Positions 1 through 10,424 of a DNA stretch of 64,000 nucleotides are shown here, piece after piece. Where the stretch lies: contig CAJNDT010006015.1 of NCBI GenBank assembly GCA_905221615.1, positions 291,922 through 355,921 of the forward strand. The letters run 5' to 3'. Position 1 is the stretch's first letter. Each line of letters starts with the position of its first letter. The position numbers were made by a program, and so were the translations under genes. The notes under the pieces are model-generated. The model ran no database searches and had not been told where the DNA came from. It was given only the letters and a program-made list of their open reading frames with translations. This stretch comes from Symbiodinium sp. CCMP2592. Taxonomy: Eukaryota > Sar > Dinophyceae > Suessiales > Symbiodiniaceae.

Positions 1-505
1 CCTGCTCTTGGCAGCTCGGCCTGGTGTGTTCTCTTGTGTCCGGTGCCTCTTGCCGCTAAAGATCCGAATTTACTCTGGGGAAGTGTCGAAGGAGAGGGGA
101 GAGGCAAGCAACTTCCGCCGTCGCCCAGGCTGGCATCTTGCGAGCGGCATTGGAAAATGCTGAATTGCTCACGGTGGCCGAGCAGCACTCAAGTACTTGT
201 GTCTGACAAGACTTCATTATACAACCCAGGGCCACTACAGCAATGTATCGTTTGTTCCAGTATGCTCCAAGATCTCCGAGTGTCAAAACTGTAAAAACGA
301 TAGGGGACGTCCTAATCTAAAACGAAACTGGCATGAACAAATAATTGTGACGCCAGCGGATGTGCATTGTGTACGTGTAGGTGTCTTTCTAAAAGAATGC
401 CTGCCTGCCTGTCTATATGAGGTGTGTATGTACAGACCTATCGCGCTGCGCATCATTCCAATGTGCATGTATACACTATATACTTCTACCTATTACGGCA
501 TACTG
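1..505. other. No gene recognised
   Basis: The short open frames on both strands show no domain, no recognisable motif and no exon pattern. Composition drifts from about even GC at the left edge toward AT-rich sequence. I see nothing else here. Confidence 0.5.
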
Positions 506-599
506 GTCATTTGTGACTCCCTAGGCTCTTGGGACGTTCTTGAACGTTTGTCTTCACGAACCTTGTTGTCCAACAGCCGACCAGGGAGTCACAAATGAC
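506..599. mobile_element. 94-bp element with 17-bp perfect terminal inverted repeats (MITE-like)
   Basis: The segment begins GTCATTTGTGACTCCCT at 506 and ends with its exact reverse complement, AGGGAGTCACAAATGAC, at 583-599. The interior of about 60 bp has no coding content. The same 16-base end motif recurs alone at 694-709 and six more times at 5670-5953, so it looks like the terminus of a dispersed family rather than a chance hairpin. A miniature inverted-repeat element is inferred from this structure. No target-site duplication was confirmed. Confidence 0.5.
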
Positions 600-693
600 A
601 GGTGGTTCAACGGCTGAAAATGGAGACCCTTCCAGGGTTTTGGTACATGCCAGCACATGCACCCGATTGTTTTGATCTTTGAAACGGAAAACC

Positions 694-709
694 GGGAGTC
701 ACAAATGAC
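694..709 (+). repeat. Solo GGGAGTCACAAATGAC motif
   Basis: An exact copy of the end motif of the 506-599 element, 95 bp beyond its right end, without a partner arm nearby. Confidence 0.6.
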
Positions 710-998
710 TGTAGTCAGTTTGCCGGAATCTGCAATATTTCCGAGGCGCGGTGCTAATTTTTAAGAAATCCTAGTTTTCCCTCGGCAGGGTGCATTTTTT
801 GGCTGAAAATGCAGTTTTTCCCAGGCGCGGTGCACTTTCGCATGAAAGTAGTGTTTTTCCCTAGGAGGGGTGTATTTTTCGCACAACCAGATGCTTGCTT
901 CCCATATAGAAGTAATATATAATATATAAGATTATATATATATATATATATAATAGACAATATATATTTAATCTATAATATGTAATATATAGAGAGTG

Positions 999-3900
999 TA
1001 AGACATTACGGGCCCCATATTTTCCAGTCAAAATGCTGTTTTCTAAGAGTTTTCATTACAAAAACTTACAATCGTCATAATTTGCATACTAGTGGTTTTC
1101 AAGCTTACTTAACCCTGTTGCTCTTGATGCCTGATATGGGAGGTACTTTTCCAATCAGCATGGGATGCACTTGTGACTACCTTTCATTGTGGAGTCTCAT
1201 GAAGACTATCCGATAAATCAATGCCACTTCAATCTTGTGGTTGTTCTTTGTGTCTCATAGTATAATCTTGCAGATAAATGAGATACAATGCGTCTGCGAA
1301 ACCGTGCATTTCTCCACCCTTGAATGATGTACAAGACCGGTCAATCTATATAACTTTTGCATATCAACGTAAAGAATCGCTTACATATCCCACCGGTTTT
1401 CGCAGGCCCCATCATGTGCATGGTAACATATGATTTTGGATATAGACGTCCAGCATATACTGTAGCATGACAAGTTGAGTTTGGCATCATACAGGCAGGT
1501 TGCTCAAACAGTTCCCATCGTCTCAAGCTGTATACATGCAGGCGATCAACTGGATCGTGTTACCGGATCCATTTGCATATGTACATATATACATATATGT
1601 ACATAGATGTCTTTGCTACATTCAGTTTCGATACCGTTCTTCGTATGAATGCTAGCTTGTTTAGTGCAACCTCCTTCAAATGTGTATTTACTGTTTGCGA
1701 TTATTGTTGCATTGGTTGTCCTTGTTTCGGAGCTCCCAGTCCAATAATTTGTCCAGTATTTGGAGCTGTGTATGCGGAATTGTGTATTTCAATTGCAACA
1801 GCTTCTCACAGAAGCCAACCCAGAAAACTGAAAACCTACGATCTTCGAAGACAATCATCGCATGGATGTTGCTGTATACATCCTGACAGCTACAATGCTG
1901 GCTTATCCAGATTAGTGATCATTGCGGCTGAAGCCCACGAGCCCCCAAAGGATAAGGATATAATTTAGTTAATATACTTTCCAAGGAGATGGTGCTTTGC
2001 TATCATTATTGTATATGCAGACATATGGAGATCTACCTGCAATATTAATCATTTTCGCTGTCTTGTTGCTCATACCATCTAGTCATAGGTCGACTGCCGT
2101 GAAAACACGTTATTTGCACATGCACACACAAACATACACCGACACGCACATACGATTGTCATCAGCTGTAAACAATACCGCTTGTTGTATCTATGCTGCA
2201 GGCAATGCACCTGTATGCCGCAACCATTCTAATATGGTCTTGTTAAAGCCCATGACGCACTTCATCGTGTGTCTTATGGATATCTCCGTAAACTATATCC
2301 TGTTACCCAAGCAAAAGTATAATACCTATACTATGCCTAAAACCAACTTTCTAATATGTGACATGATCAAGAAGTCAAGTATCTCTTGTGGTGGAAGTAA
2401 ACATGGCAGATTACATTGGCAGCTGCATGCCAGTTTTGGCAAGAGTAATGGAGCCGTCAAAATGAGACACCCAATCGGCAGTTGAACAGGATATTCGCCG
2501 CATTCCTTCAATGTAAAAGGCATGTTATGTGTTGAATATGACCATATCAACATAGAGCACCAGGAAATCTCTTCAACATATCGTTATGATATTGAGCCAT
2601 CCGTATAGATCATCGCAGTAGGTGTCCTTATAAGATGCCCGCATCGTTCGGGCTTCCCCCTTTACGCCTTCCGGCCGCGCGGGCAAGCGGGATTGCACCA
2701 CATATTGGTTAAACCTCTCGGTAGACCTTTCTAAAAGCCCGGAAACTTATTCTCACACATAAACCCAATCTCCCATGAAGTTACAACAGTCACAGCTAGG
2801 TATGAATAGGGCGCAAGATGCAGGCAGCATCTCATGACACATATCTTCTCTATGAGATTTGACTTAGATGTCCTTGTGCATCCCGTGAGCTTGCCAAGCT
2901 CGTATGGCATCTCCCTAGCACCTCATGCTACATGTTTACGAGTGTGTTACGCCATATCATTCTATGATGCGCATGGTTCACGTGAAGATTGATACTTCAC
3001 CATGACGTGCTCATGAGATATATTGTTTCCATATTTAGCCAGTTTTAGTATAGTGATATTCAGATTCCTGCGAGTAGCCGATCATGATCACAGGAACATA
3101 AACCAATAAGGATTTCCACTTGTAAACTCCCCGACAGAGCCCACCATGTTGCTCGAACATCGCACAAGTGGAATATTCAAACTCCCGTTTTCATGCACCC
3201 ATAACATAGTCGGATTCGGATCCCTTACATCGCAACCTGTCAATGAAAGGCGAAGACAGTGTTTCTTGTATATGTTATCGAGGAGATTGCTCATACATGT
3301 ATCTGACATCCGATATATATACCGACCATATGTCCTCGCATATGCTACCACATCATATGCGACGTCAAACATTGTTGTTATCGCTTGACTACTACAGACC
3401 CTTCAACTGGTTGTCCACCTAGCATTGCTCAGGCAGTGGTTGTGTCGTGAGTTCGCATCCGTCGAATGTATGTTAATGTAAGGTCTCCTCGTCATATGAT
3501 GTCATCAGTCATAAATAGTTTATCATCTTTGTGAGATGTAATCTCAGATATCGACTTTTCTATACACAGTAAGTGTCTGAAGTCTTTTATAGATTCTATA
3601 GATGTTTATCTGGTTAGTTTGTAATCTTATTGATCTTAATATTCGGCATAGAGTATCTACTCATTTGTAGTGAGGCTTGGATGGGCTAAGGACACCAGGT
3701 TTAAATCATGTGGCTCTTGGTTGGTGTCCGCTCCCGCAGTATGGCGCACCATGGCGCTGGCTGTCGCTTGCCTTGCTGTCCCCGCGGGAGGGGGGGGGGG
3801 GGTGGCAGCCACCAAAAAAAAAAAAAATCTGGCGGGGGGGGGCAGCGCCAAAAAAAAAAAAAAAGATTTTGGATTTTGGAATTTTTTTTTTGTTTTTGGC

Positions 3901-4224
3901 GCTGCCCCCCCCCCCCCCCCCCCCTCCCTCCAATTTGTTTTTTTTTTTTTTGGACCGCCGGCCCCCCCCCCCGCCTTCCCCTTAGTAGCAGTGTTCTCGC
4001 CCTTCGGGCCTAAACCAGCCAAGAAGTGAGTCAAACCTCCTGCTCTATAGTCACGTCGATAATTGAAACAAGCACATGTATGGGTATACGTGCAAGTATC
4101 CTATTTAAGAATATGCATATGAGGATAACGATATCGTGTGCACGAGTGATGTTGCTTCAAATCTGAAGCAAACCAAAAACATGAAAAACAGGAATGCTGT
4201 AAATATGGGGCCCGTAATGTCTTA
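999..4224. mobile_element. 3.2-kb AT-rich segment bounded by a perfect 24-bp inverted repeat
   Basis: Bases 999-1022 and 4201-4224 are exact reverse complements. The core of the arm is AGACATTACGGGCCCC, and both outer edges carry TA. If TA is the target duplication, the arms are 22 bp and the ends resemble Tc1/mariner-type insertions. That is an inference, because TA is common in the AT-rich flanks. The interior is AT-rich, unlike most of the window. It has no long ORF and no transposase motif that I can see, so the element would be non-autonomous or decayed. Bases outside both arms are AT microsatellite. Confidence 0.45.
3781..3985. repeat. Cluster of G, A, T and C homopolymers forming a large hairpin
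   Basis: Runs of G, A, T and C follow one another. A GGCAGCGCC-plus-A-run arm at about 3841-3863 faces a T-run-plus-GGCGCTGCC arm at about 3885-3908. The four overlapping ORFs here are made of these runs and are not genes. Homopolymer stacks like this are also a common place for assembly or polishing errors, so the exact lengths should not be trusted. Confidence 0.7.
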
Positions 4225-4225
4225 T

Positions 4226-4492
4226 TTTCTGAATATATAATATATCATGTATCATATATAATGCATAATACGTAACATGCAACACAAGATATACAATATA
4301 AAATGCACAGTATAAAATATACAACATATCAAAAATACTAAATAATATGCAGTATATATTCTATAATGTTTAGTATGTAGTATATATAAAATAACATAGA
4401 ATACATGATAAATAGTATTTAATAAATATTATTATAACATATAAATTCTGAATGTAAAATACATAGTATATTACATATAATATGTTAATATG

Positions 4493-4529
<37 letters not shown>

Positions 4530-4980
4530 TATATAATATATAATATATAATATATAAAAAAATAGAATATATAATGTAGAGTATAGAATATAGAATATAG
4601 AATATAGAATATATAGCATATAATATATAATATATAGTATATCATATATAACATATAATATATAATAAATAATATATAATATATAATATATAGTATATAA
4701 TATATAATATATAATATATAATATATAATATATAATTTGATATGTAATTTATCTTATTTTTTATAGTATATATTATATAATATATAATATATACTATATA
4801 GTTTTTAATATATAATATATAAGGTATAGTGTGTAATGTATAATGTATAATATTACATAGTTAAAATATAGGAAAATAATACCTAATAGGTAAAGTATAT
4901 AGTGTTAGATCTAACACTATATATACTACACAATCTACAAAATAATACATAATTTTAAATATATACTATATAACACGTAA
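4226..4980. repeat. AT-rich satellite (TA, ATAATAT and related units)
   Basis: Almost entirely A and T, with long runs of TATA, TATAATATATAA and TAGAATA units. A purer TA tract lies at about 4494-4523. There is no coding content. A similar smaller AT tract lies at about 905-990 on the other side of the 999-4224 element. Confidence 0.85.
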
Positions 4981-5027
4981 TAGAATATCAGCCATTGTAC
5001 CATGGCAATACTAGGCTGTACTAGACT

Positions 5028-5640
5028 ATACCCTAAGGGGTGCATCCAAGAAGAACCTTTCACCCAAGACGAAGACCCTAAGGAGTGTACCCAGCAACAT
5101 TCTATTACCGAAGACGAAAACCCTAAGGAGTGAATCCAGCATGAACCTTTTGCCGAAGATGAAACCCTAAAGGGTGAATCCAAGAAGAACCTTTCACCCA
5201 AGACGACGAGCCTAGGGACCCAGCAACATTCTATTACCGAAGACGAAAACCCTAAGGAGTGAATCCAGCATGAACCTTTTGCCGAAGGTGAAACCCTAAG
5301 GGGTGAATCCAAGAAGAACATTTCACCGAAGACGAAAACCTTGAGGAGTAAACCCAGCAGGAATCTGTTACCCAAGGCGAAAACCCTAAGGAGTGAATCC
5401 AGCAGGAACCTTTAGCCAGAGATGAAACCCTAAAGGGTGAATCCAAGAAGAACCTTTCACCCAAGACGACGAGCCTAGGGGCCCAGCAACATTCTATTAC
5501 CGAAGACGAAAACCCTAAGGAGTGAATCCAGCAGGAACCTTTTGCCGAAGTAGAAACCCTAAGGGGTGAATCCAAGAAGAATCTTTCATCGAAGACGAAG
5601 GCCCTAAGGAGTAAACCCAGCAGGAACCTAGTACCGAAAA
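5028..5640. repeat. Minisatellite, units of about 50 bp containing CCCTAA
   Basis: Repeated units alternate the phrases 'ccctaaggagtgaatccagca', 'gaaccttttgccgaag' and 'gtgaatccaagaagaac'. There is also a longer-period repeat: a block around 5196-5260 reappears with few changes around 5454-5520. Each unit holds AAACCCTAA, close to the complement of a TTTAGGG telomere unit. The two minus-strand ORFs across it simply translate the repeat. Confidence 0.8.
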
Positions 5641-5669
5641 GGAAAACCTGTCCAAAACAAGAAAAAGTA

Positions 5670-5953
5670 GGGAGTCACAGATGGCCAGAGCAAGAAAAAG
5701 CGGGGAGTCACAGATGACCCGTGTTGCTGTGTGAAAATAGCATTGAAAAGCAAGGCAAAAGGGTCGGGAGTCACAGATGACAGGCGCTTGTTTCAGAAGA
5801 AATCACAGGCCTGCCAATGAATAAGAACAGTTTCGGGTGAGGTGATGTGTGGTGATGCCAGGCGGAGGGAGTCACAAATGACGGGGATTTACGTGGCCAA
5901 GAGCCAGGAACGTAGGGAGTCACAAATGACAGAAATAGGGAGTCACAAATGAC
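5670..5953 (+). repeat. Cluster of six GGGAGTCACAAATGAC-type motifs
   Basis: Copies start at 5670, 5703, 5766, 5867, 5915 and 5938. The first three read CAGATG instead of CAAATG. All are in the same orientation, with irregular spacing of 23 to 101 bp. The motif is the terminus of the 94-bp element at 506-599. Confidence 0.75.
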
Positions 5954-6221
5954 AGGTGTGCCACCTATTACAGTATGTCTGTGTTCACGATTTCCTACTT
6001 GACCTGTACATACACGCGGCAGCCCGACCTGAGCTCAGGTTGGAGCATCTGATACGATCTCCTGGCGCTCTCGTGCTGACATGCTGCAGCGGACTTACAA
6101 GTCCGGCAGCATGGGCCGGTTTAGGCTTTGGAAAGCTGCAACATACAGAAAAGACATTGCTGAACTCCTGCAGCTGTCTCCCTCCACACTCACGTCGAGG
6201 CTTCAGCCCGTGGAAGAAGTC

Positions 6222-6965
6222 CTAGCGAGTACGGGCAAGGCTGCGAATCATTGTTTTCGGCGTCGGGTAAATGGCAGCAACACGGAAGTCCTGTGAGGAA
6301 GCGCGCATCATGCAGAAGGAGGGCGAGGTCCCTTTGCCTATGCTGTAGCTTCCAAGGCCAAAGAGATCAAGCACGTGCTTTATGTGGCCAGGTCCCTTTG
6401 CTTGTGCTCGCAGAGGAGCCGACGATTCGCCGATTGCTAGGTGGCCAAGTCGCTCTAAGAGACCATTCTTTTCCGCAGAATCTGGAGCAGACCGCCCCTC
6501 CCCGCCCACATCTCCGAGATGCACTGCATCGTTTGAGGCTCAACCGCGCATGCCTCAAGTCGAGCAAGGCCCACCGACGCCGAGAAGTGCATGCTGCTTT
6601 GCTGTAGTTAACAAAACAGTTGCTGGCCGGCTTACCCGTACTCTGCAACGCTGCAGAGGATGCACGTAAAGACAGATGCTTGAGGTTCAAGACAGTAGAT
6701 GCTACGGTGCAGGCAATGCAGTCAGTTTCACTTCATTTTGATGCAAGCTGCTAATCGTACACGAGCGTGCCGAGCAAGGAAACGATGGAAAATATTTCTT
6801 GTGGTTGCAGGATTCGCTAGATGCTTTGCGGGATGCCCTGCTTGAATCAGAGACGCTGGTCAGCCAAGCATGGTTCAGTGCTTCGAGATCGGTTTCAGAG
6901 TGCACTTGCCACCTGCAAGTTACCAGCCAGGAGTTGGACACCCCTCGTATGAGTTGCCGGGCCAA
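6222..6965 (-). CDS. Hypothetical coding-like segments, minus strand
   Basis: Two open stretches on the minus strand, 6222-6524 and 6702-6965, have ordinary protein-like composition, for example GHIKHVLDLFGLGSYS in the first. The plus strand also has short open frames, such as one with YRKDIAELLQLSPSTL near 6120-6250, so the strand is not settled. I do not recognise the protein. The grouping with the minus-strand pieces further right is an inference from shared orientation. Confidence 0.2.
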
Positions 6966-7173
6966 AAGAGATGGTCACGACCTTGTTCTGTGCTCTTCCC
7001 GGCCACAATCAACCGATTGAGCGCTTCGTCTCAGGCCGGCAAGTGGAAGTTGCAGATTGTCAGGAGCTTGCGGTACTGTTGTGCTGCGGCAGCTGTTTCT
7101 TTCTGTTTGCTGCGATATCGCTTAGTACAACCGTCCGTACTTCTGCAGACTATGCACATCGCTGTGGAGTGCA

Positions 7174-7285
7174 CGACACGAAAGGGGGATCTTATCAGGG
7201 AACAGGGGGGAAGGGTCGAGGGGGGGAACGGGGTGAGGGAGGAGGGAGGTTGAGAGGGGGGTGAAGGGGTAGGGTGGGAAGGTGG
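7174..7285 (+). repeat. G-rich purine tract
   Basis: About 110 bp of runs of G separated by A or single other bases, with many GGGG groups, so it could fold into G-quadruplexes on the plus strand. The long minus-strand ORF across it is proline/serine-rich by composition only. Confidence 0.6.
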
Positions 7286-7564
7286 GTGGGACTGCCTACA
7301 GAGAGCCAAAATTCGTTGGAGAAGGCGAGAATTCACTGCACGACCTTGGGCTCATCTACACGTTTCCATTTTTAGGGGGGGGAGGGGGGGGGTCCAGCTC
7401 TGCGAGGGGTGGGATTAAGAGGTGGGGAATAGAGGGGATCCGAATAGGAACCTCTGGCCGCTTCGGCCGGCCGAGGCGAATATATGAGTCCTTAGATCCT
7501 AGGGGATGGGTTCAGGGGTTTTGGGTGTTGGGGAGTTTAGAGGTTTCGGGTCTAGGCACTCCGA

Positions 7565-7650
7565 GACTCCCAAACCCCCCAATAAGGAATATGCCTTCAA
7601 TGGTACTAGGGTCCCGATGGTATATTCCTTAATTAAGGGGTTTGGGAGTC
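7565..7650. mobile_element. Hairpin element with about 28-bp imperfect inverted repeats
   Basis: The left arm, 7565-7592, begins GACTCCCAAACCCC and ends AAGGAATAT. The right arm, 7622-7650, is its reverse complement apart from two or three changes. The loop is about 30 bp. The outer bases spell GGGAGTC on the right arm, like the hairpin at 25387-25489. MITE-like identity is inferred from structure. Confidence 0.45.
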
Positions 7651-7662
7651 TCCCAATTTGAT

Positions 7663-8098
7663 TCAACCATCTGGATGTACGATCCTATTGCATGAATCTG
7701 CGGACACATTTGGCCCATACATGTCGGCCACTGTGACACCGCGAAATGGCAAGTGCTCCTTCAAGACAGCCTGCATCAGCACTGTGTCCACGGTGTTTGC
7801 AGCGCCTCCCGGGTGCTTGTGGACGTTGGACGACATCAGTTTCACAGTCGGCAAGCGATTTTGATCATATTCGTTTGGTCTGACACCACCAGGAGATGCA
7901 GCAGAAGCGCCAATGGCGCAGGCCTGGCAGGTTCCCTTCGCAGAAGGCCGAAGCATGTAGCCGGTAGTCAAACCAGAAGTGGCACATCTTGACGGGGTAT
8001 AAACAATTTTCTGTGTCGCCCAACGGGCGCCAAAGAAGGATGCGATCGAATTGCGAAAGCTGCTGAAGCACTACTTTGATCCTTTCAACTTGCAGCAC
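7663..8098 (-). CDS. Hypothetical protein exons, minus strand
   Basis: Two overlapping minus-strand frames look like genuine coding exons joined by an intron. One, from 8098, contains QQLSQFDRILLWRPLGDTEN. The other, down to a stop at 7663, contains LMSSNVHKHPGGAANTVDTV and ends NRIVHPDG. Both have balanced composition, whereas the plus-strand frame here is less convincing. A GT-type donor near 8010 and an acceptor near 7900 (minus strand) would connect them. I do not recognise the family. Nearest coding-like neighbours on the same strand lie at 8.15-8.73 and 10.4-11.6 kb. Confidence 0.35.
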
Positions 8099-8145
8099 AA
8101 TCGCGTCTGGGTCCCAGCGGAAGCTGAGACAAATCGGCTTCAGGT

Positions 8146-8730
8146 CTAGGGAGTCCTAGCTGCCAAGCCCTGCCCTAAAGCTGGACGGAGGTGCTGATGT
8201 CTCTGGTGCAGGCCGCTGTGTTCATTGTCGCCGTAGCTTTCGCCGCTGTAGCTGCACTTGCATCTTGACCCGGAGCCGTCTCTTGCCAGCAGCCATGATT
8301 CCGTTCTGCAAATACCAGAGCTGGACTGCTGCAACCTGCGTGACTGCACGCCGGAAGAAAATGCGGGCCACAATAGGTACATTAGATTCACCAGAGTCGC
8401 TAGATTGAACTCCCTTCCAGGTTGCGTCCTGTCTTTCGCTTGAGTGCATTCCAAGCCATGGCGGGCATTCATGCAGAAATGCCACCGCCCAGCGCTGTTC
8501 CCAGCAAGGCCAGCTCCAAGCAAAAGTGCTTTGGCCGCGGGCAGCACGCGTGTTGTGACCTTGCCAGGCATATGCAGCCTTGACAGAGTCTCCCGTGGCA
8601 GCCCAGGCAAAACCAACCCGGTGCAAGAAAGCAGAAAAATGCAGTGCAGACCTGTCGCGGCGTGCGTGCAGGCAGAAACTCGTGCCCAGGCCGTCAACTC
8701 AAGAAAGCAACAGCTTCTTGCAGCATCCAA
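8146..8730 (-). CDS. Hypothetical open frame, minus strand, 194 codons
   Basis: A single frame is open for 585 bp. It contains segments such as REFNLATLVNLMYLLWPAFS but has no recognisable domain. Plus-strand frames overlap it (8258-8443 and 8444-8809), so it may be a shadow. It is kept because it lies between two stronger minus-strand segments. Confidence 0.2.
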   Translation of the reverse strand: MDAARSCCFLELTAWARVSACTHAATGLHCIFLLSCTGLVLPGLPRETLSRLHMPGKVTTRVLPAAKALLLGAGLAGNSAGRWHFCMNARHGLECTQAKDRTQPGREFNLATLVNLMYLLWPAFSSGVQSRRLQQSSSGICRTESWLLARDGSGSRCKCSYSGESYGDNEHSGLHQRHQHLRPALGQGLAARTP

Positions 8731-9325
8731 CCGTAGATTCCGTAGATTGCTTTGCTCCGGCAGGCCACCACTGAGCCTGACCTACAAGCGGTCCCCAAAA
8801 AATGCATAAATTCGCCGCAACCTCGGCTCCCACAGACATGTGCAGATGAACATGTGCCACCATGTCAGGCAGCAGGACCTGGATTTGTTCACCAAGCCTG
8901 GAGCCCAGCAAGATTCAAATATTATCATGAACGAAGCTTCAAGCTGCGAGGTCCAAGCTTTGCAATCAGATTGTGTCTTTTGTTACAGAGCTCGCCGAGG
9001 CCTGTGGGACAAGGGTCGATTTAACCATGTACTATTGGCTCAGCTCAACTGCTCAACATGATGAAAAGCAGAGCGAGGGTGGAGAAGCTTAGACCCGCCT
9101 CGCAAACCGCGTCACGTTCCTTCAATGATTGCTGGTGGTTATGAGTTATGAATAGCTATGCCAGAGACAGTAATGGTGCCAATACGCAGTTGCAGTACGC
9201 GAGCATTTGTGAATCATGCGATCATCACAGCAGCAGCAGCTACTTTCGAAAGGCAACTAGCCGTAGCTAGCCCAGCGACTAACAATCGACGGACCTCGCA
9301 GTTGAGATGGTGGGGCTGGTTTTGG

Positions 9326-9327
<2 letters not shown>

Positions 9328-9401
<74 letters not shown>

Positions 9402-9838
9402 TAAGTGTTTGTTGTTGCTGATGACTGTCGTTGCCTTTGCTGTTGCTGTTGCCGTTGCTGCTATTGTTAATGTTGCTGGTTGGTTGTTATTGTCGTTGTT
9501 GATGTTGTTGGTGGTGGCGTTGGTGGTGTTGGTGTTGGTGATGGTGTTGATGTGGTGTTGGTGCTGTTGGTGTTGTTGGTGTTGTTGGTGTTGTGTTTTC
9601 TGCTGTTGTTGTTGTTGTTGTTGCTCTTGTTATTGTTCTTGTTGTTGTCGCAATGGCTGTTGCGGTCGTTGTCGTTGTTGTGGTGTTGGCTGGCGTAGCA
9701 TGTGCTGTTGCTGTTGCTGCTGTTATTGCTTTTGCCGTTGTCGTTGTGTTTGTGGTTGTGGTTTTGGTCGTGGTCGTGGTTGTGGTTGTTGTTGTTGCTG
9801 TTGTTGTTGTTGTTGTTGTCGTTGTGCTGGTGCTGTTG

Positions 9839-9902
<64 letters not shown>

Positions 9903-10248
9903 GGCTGGTGCCGGTGCCGGTGCTGGTGCTGGTGGTGGTGGTGGTGGCGGCGGCTGCAGTGTCGGTCTTCTGCTTGATGTTATTCGTCTTGTTCGCGGTA
10001 GTGGTCGTGGTGGTCGTGGGTGTGCCGGTGCCGGCGGTGGCGGTGGCTGCGGTCGCGGTCGCAGTGGTGGTGGCGGTGCTTTAGTGGTCGCAGTACAGTA
10101 GCAGTGGCAGTGCTAATCATAGCCATGTAGTCGTGGTGGTGGTCGTGGTGGTCGTTATAATAGCAGTAGTCGGAGGAGTATGTGTAGTACAGTAGGTAGT
10201 AGATTAGTAGAACTAGCAGTTGCAGTAGCATTGGTAGTAGTAGTCGTC

Positions 10249-10282
<34 letters not shown>

Positions 10283-10410
10283 TGGTAGTGGTAGTTGTAG
10301 TGGTAGCAGCAGTAGTAGCAGTAGTAGTAGTAGCAGCTGCAAGAGTAGCAGTGGTGGTGGTGGTGGTGGTGATGGTACTGGTAGTCGGTAGTAGCAACAG
10401 CAACAGTAGC
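9328..10410. repeat. Triplet-repeat expanse: (CTG)24, (GCT)20, GTN and GTA arrays
   Basis: A pure run of 24 CTG units lies at 9328-9399 and a pure run of 20 GCT units at 9841-9900. Degenerate GTT/GTG/GTC triplets fill the gap, and GTA/GTG triplets continue to about 10410. All three frames stay open because the triplets contain no stops, giving leucine, cysteine, valine or alanine runs. Those ORFs (up to 264 codons) are not credible proteins. Confidence 0.9.
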
Positions 10411-10424
10411 CATGGTTCGCGAGT

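Noticed and set aside
3657-4034. Several ORFs of about 75-125 codons around the homopolymer stack
   Set aside because: Lys, Pro, Gly and Phe runs come directly from homopolymers.
4935-5575. Minus-strand repetitive protein-like ORFs
   Set aside because: They repeat with the minisatellite unit, and no start context or flanking exon suggests a gene.
9307-10101. 264-codon ORF of Leu, Cys, Gly and Ala runs
   Set aside because: It is a translation of CTG/GTN triplet repeats, which lack stop codons in the relevant frames. No non-repeat sequence supports a gene.
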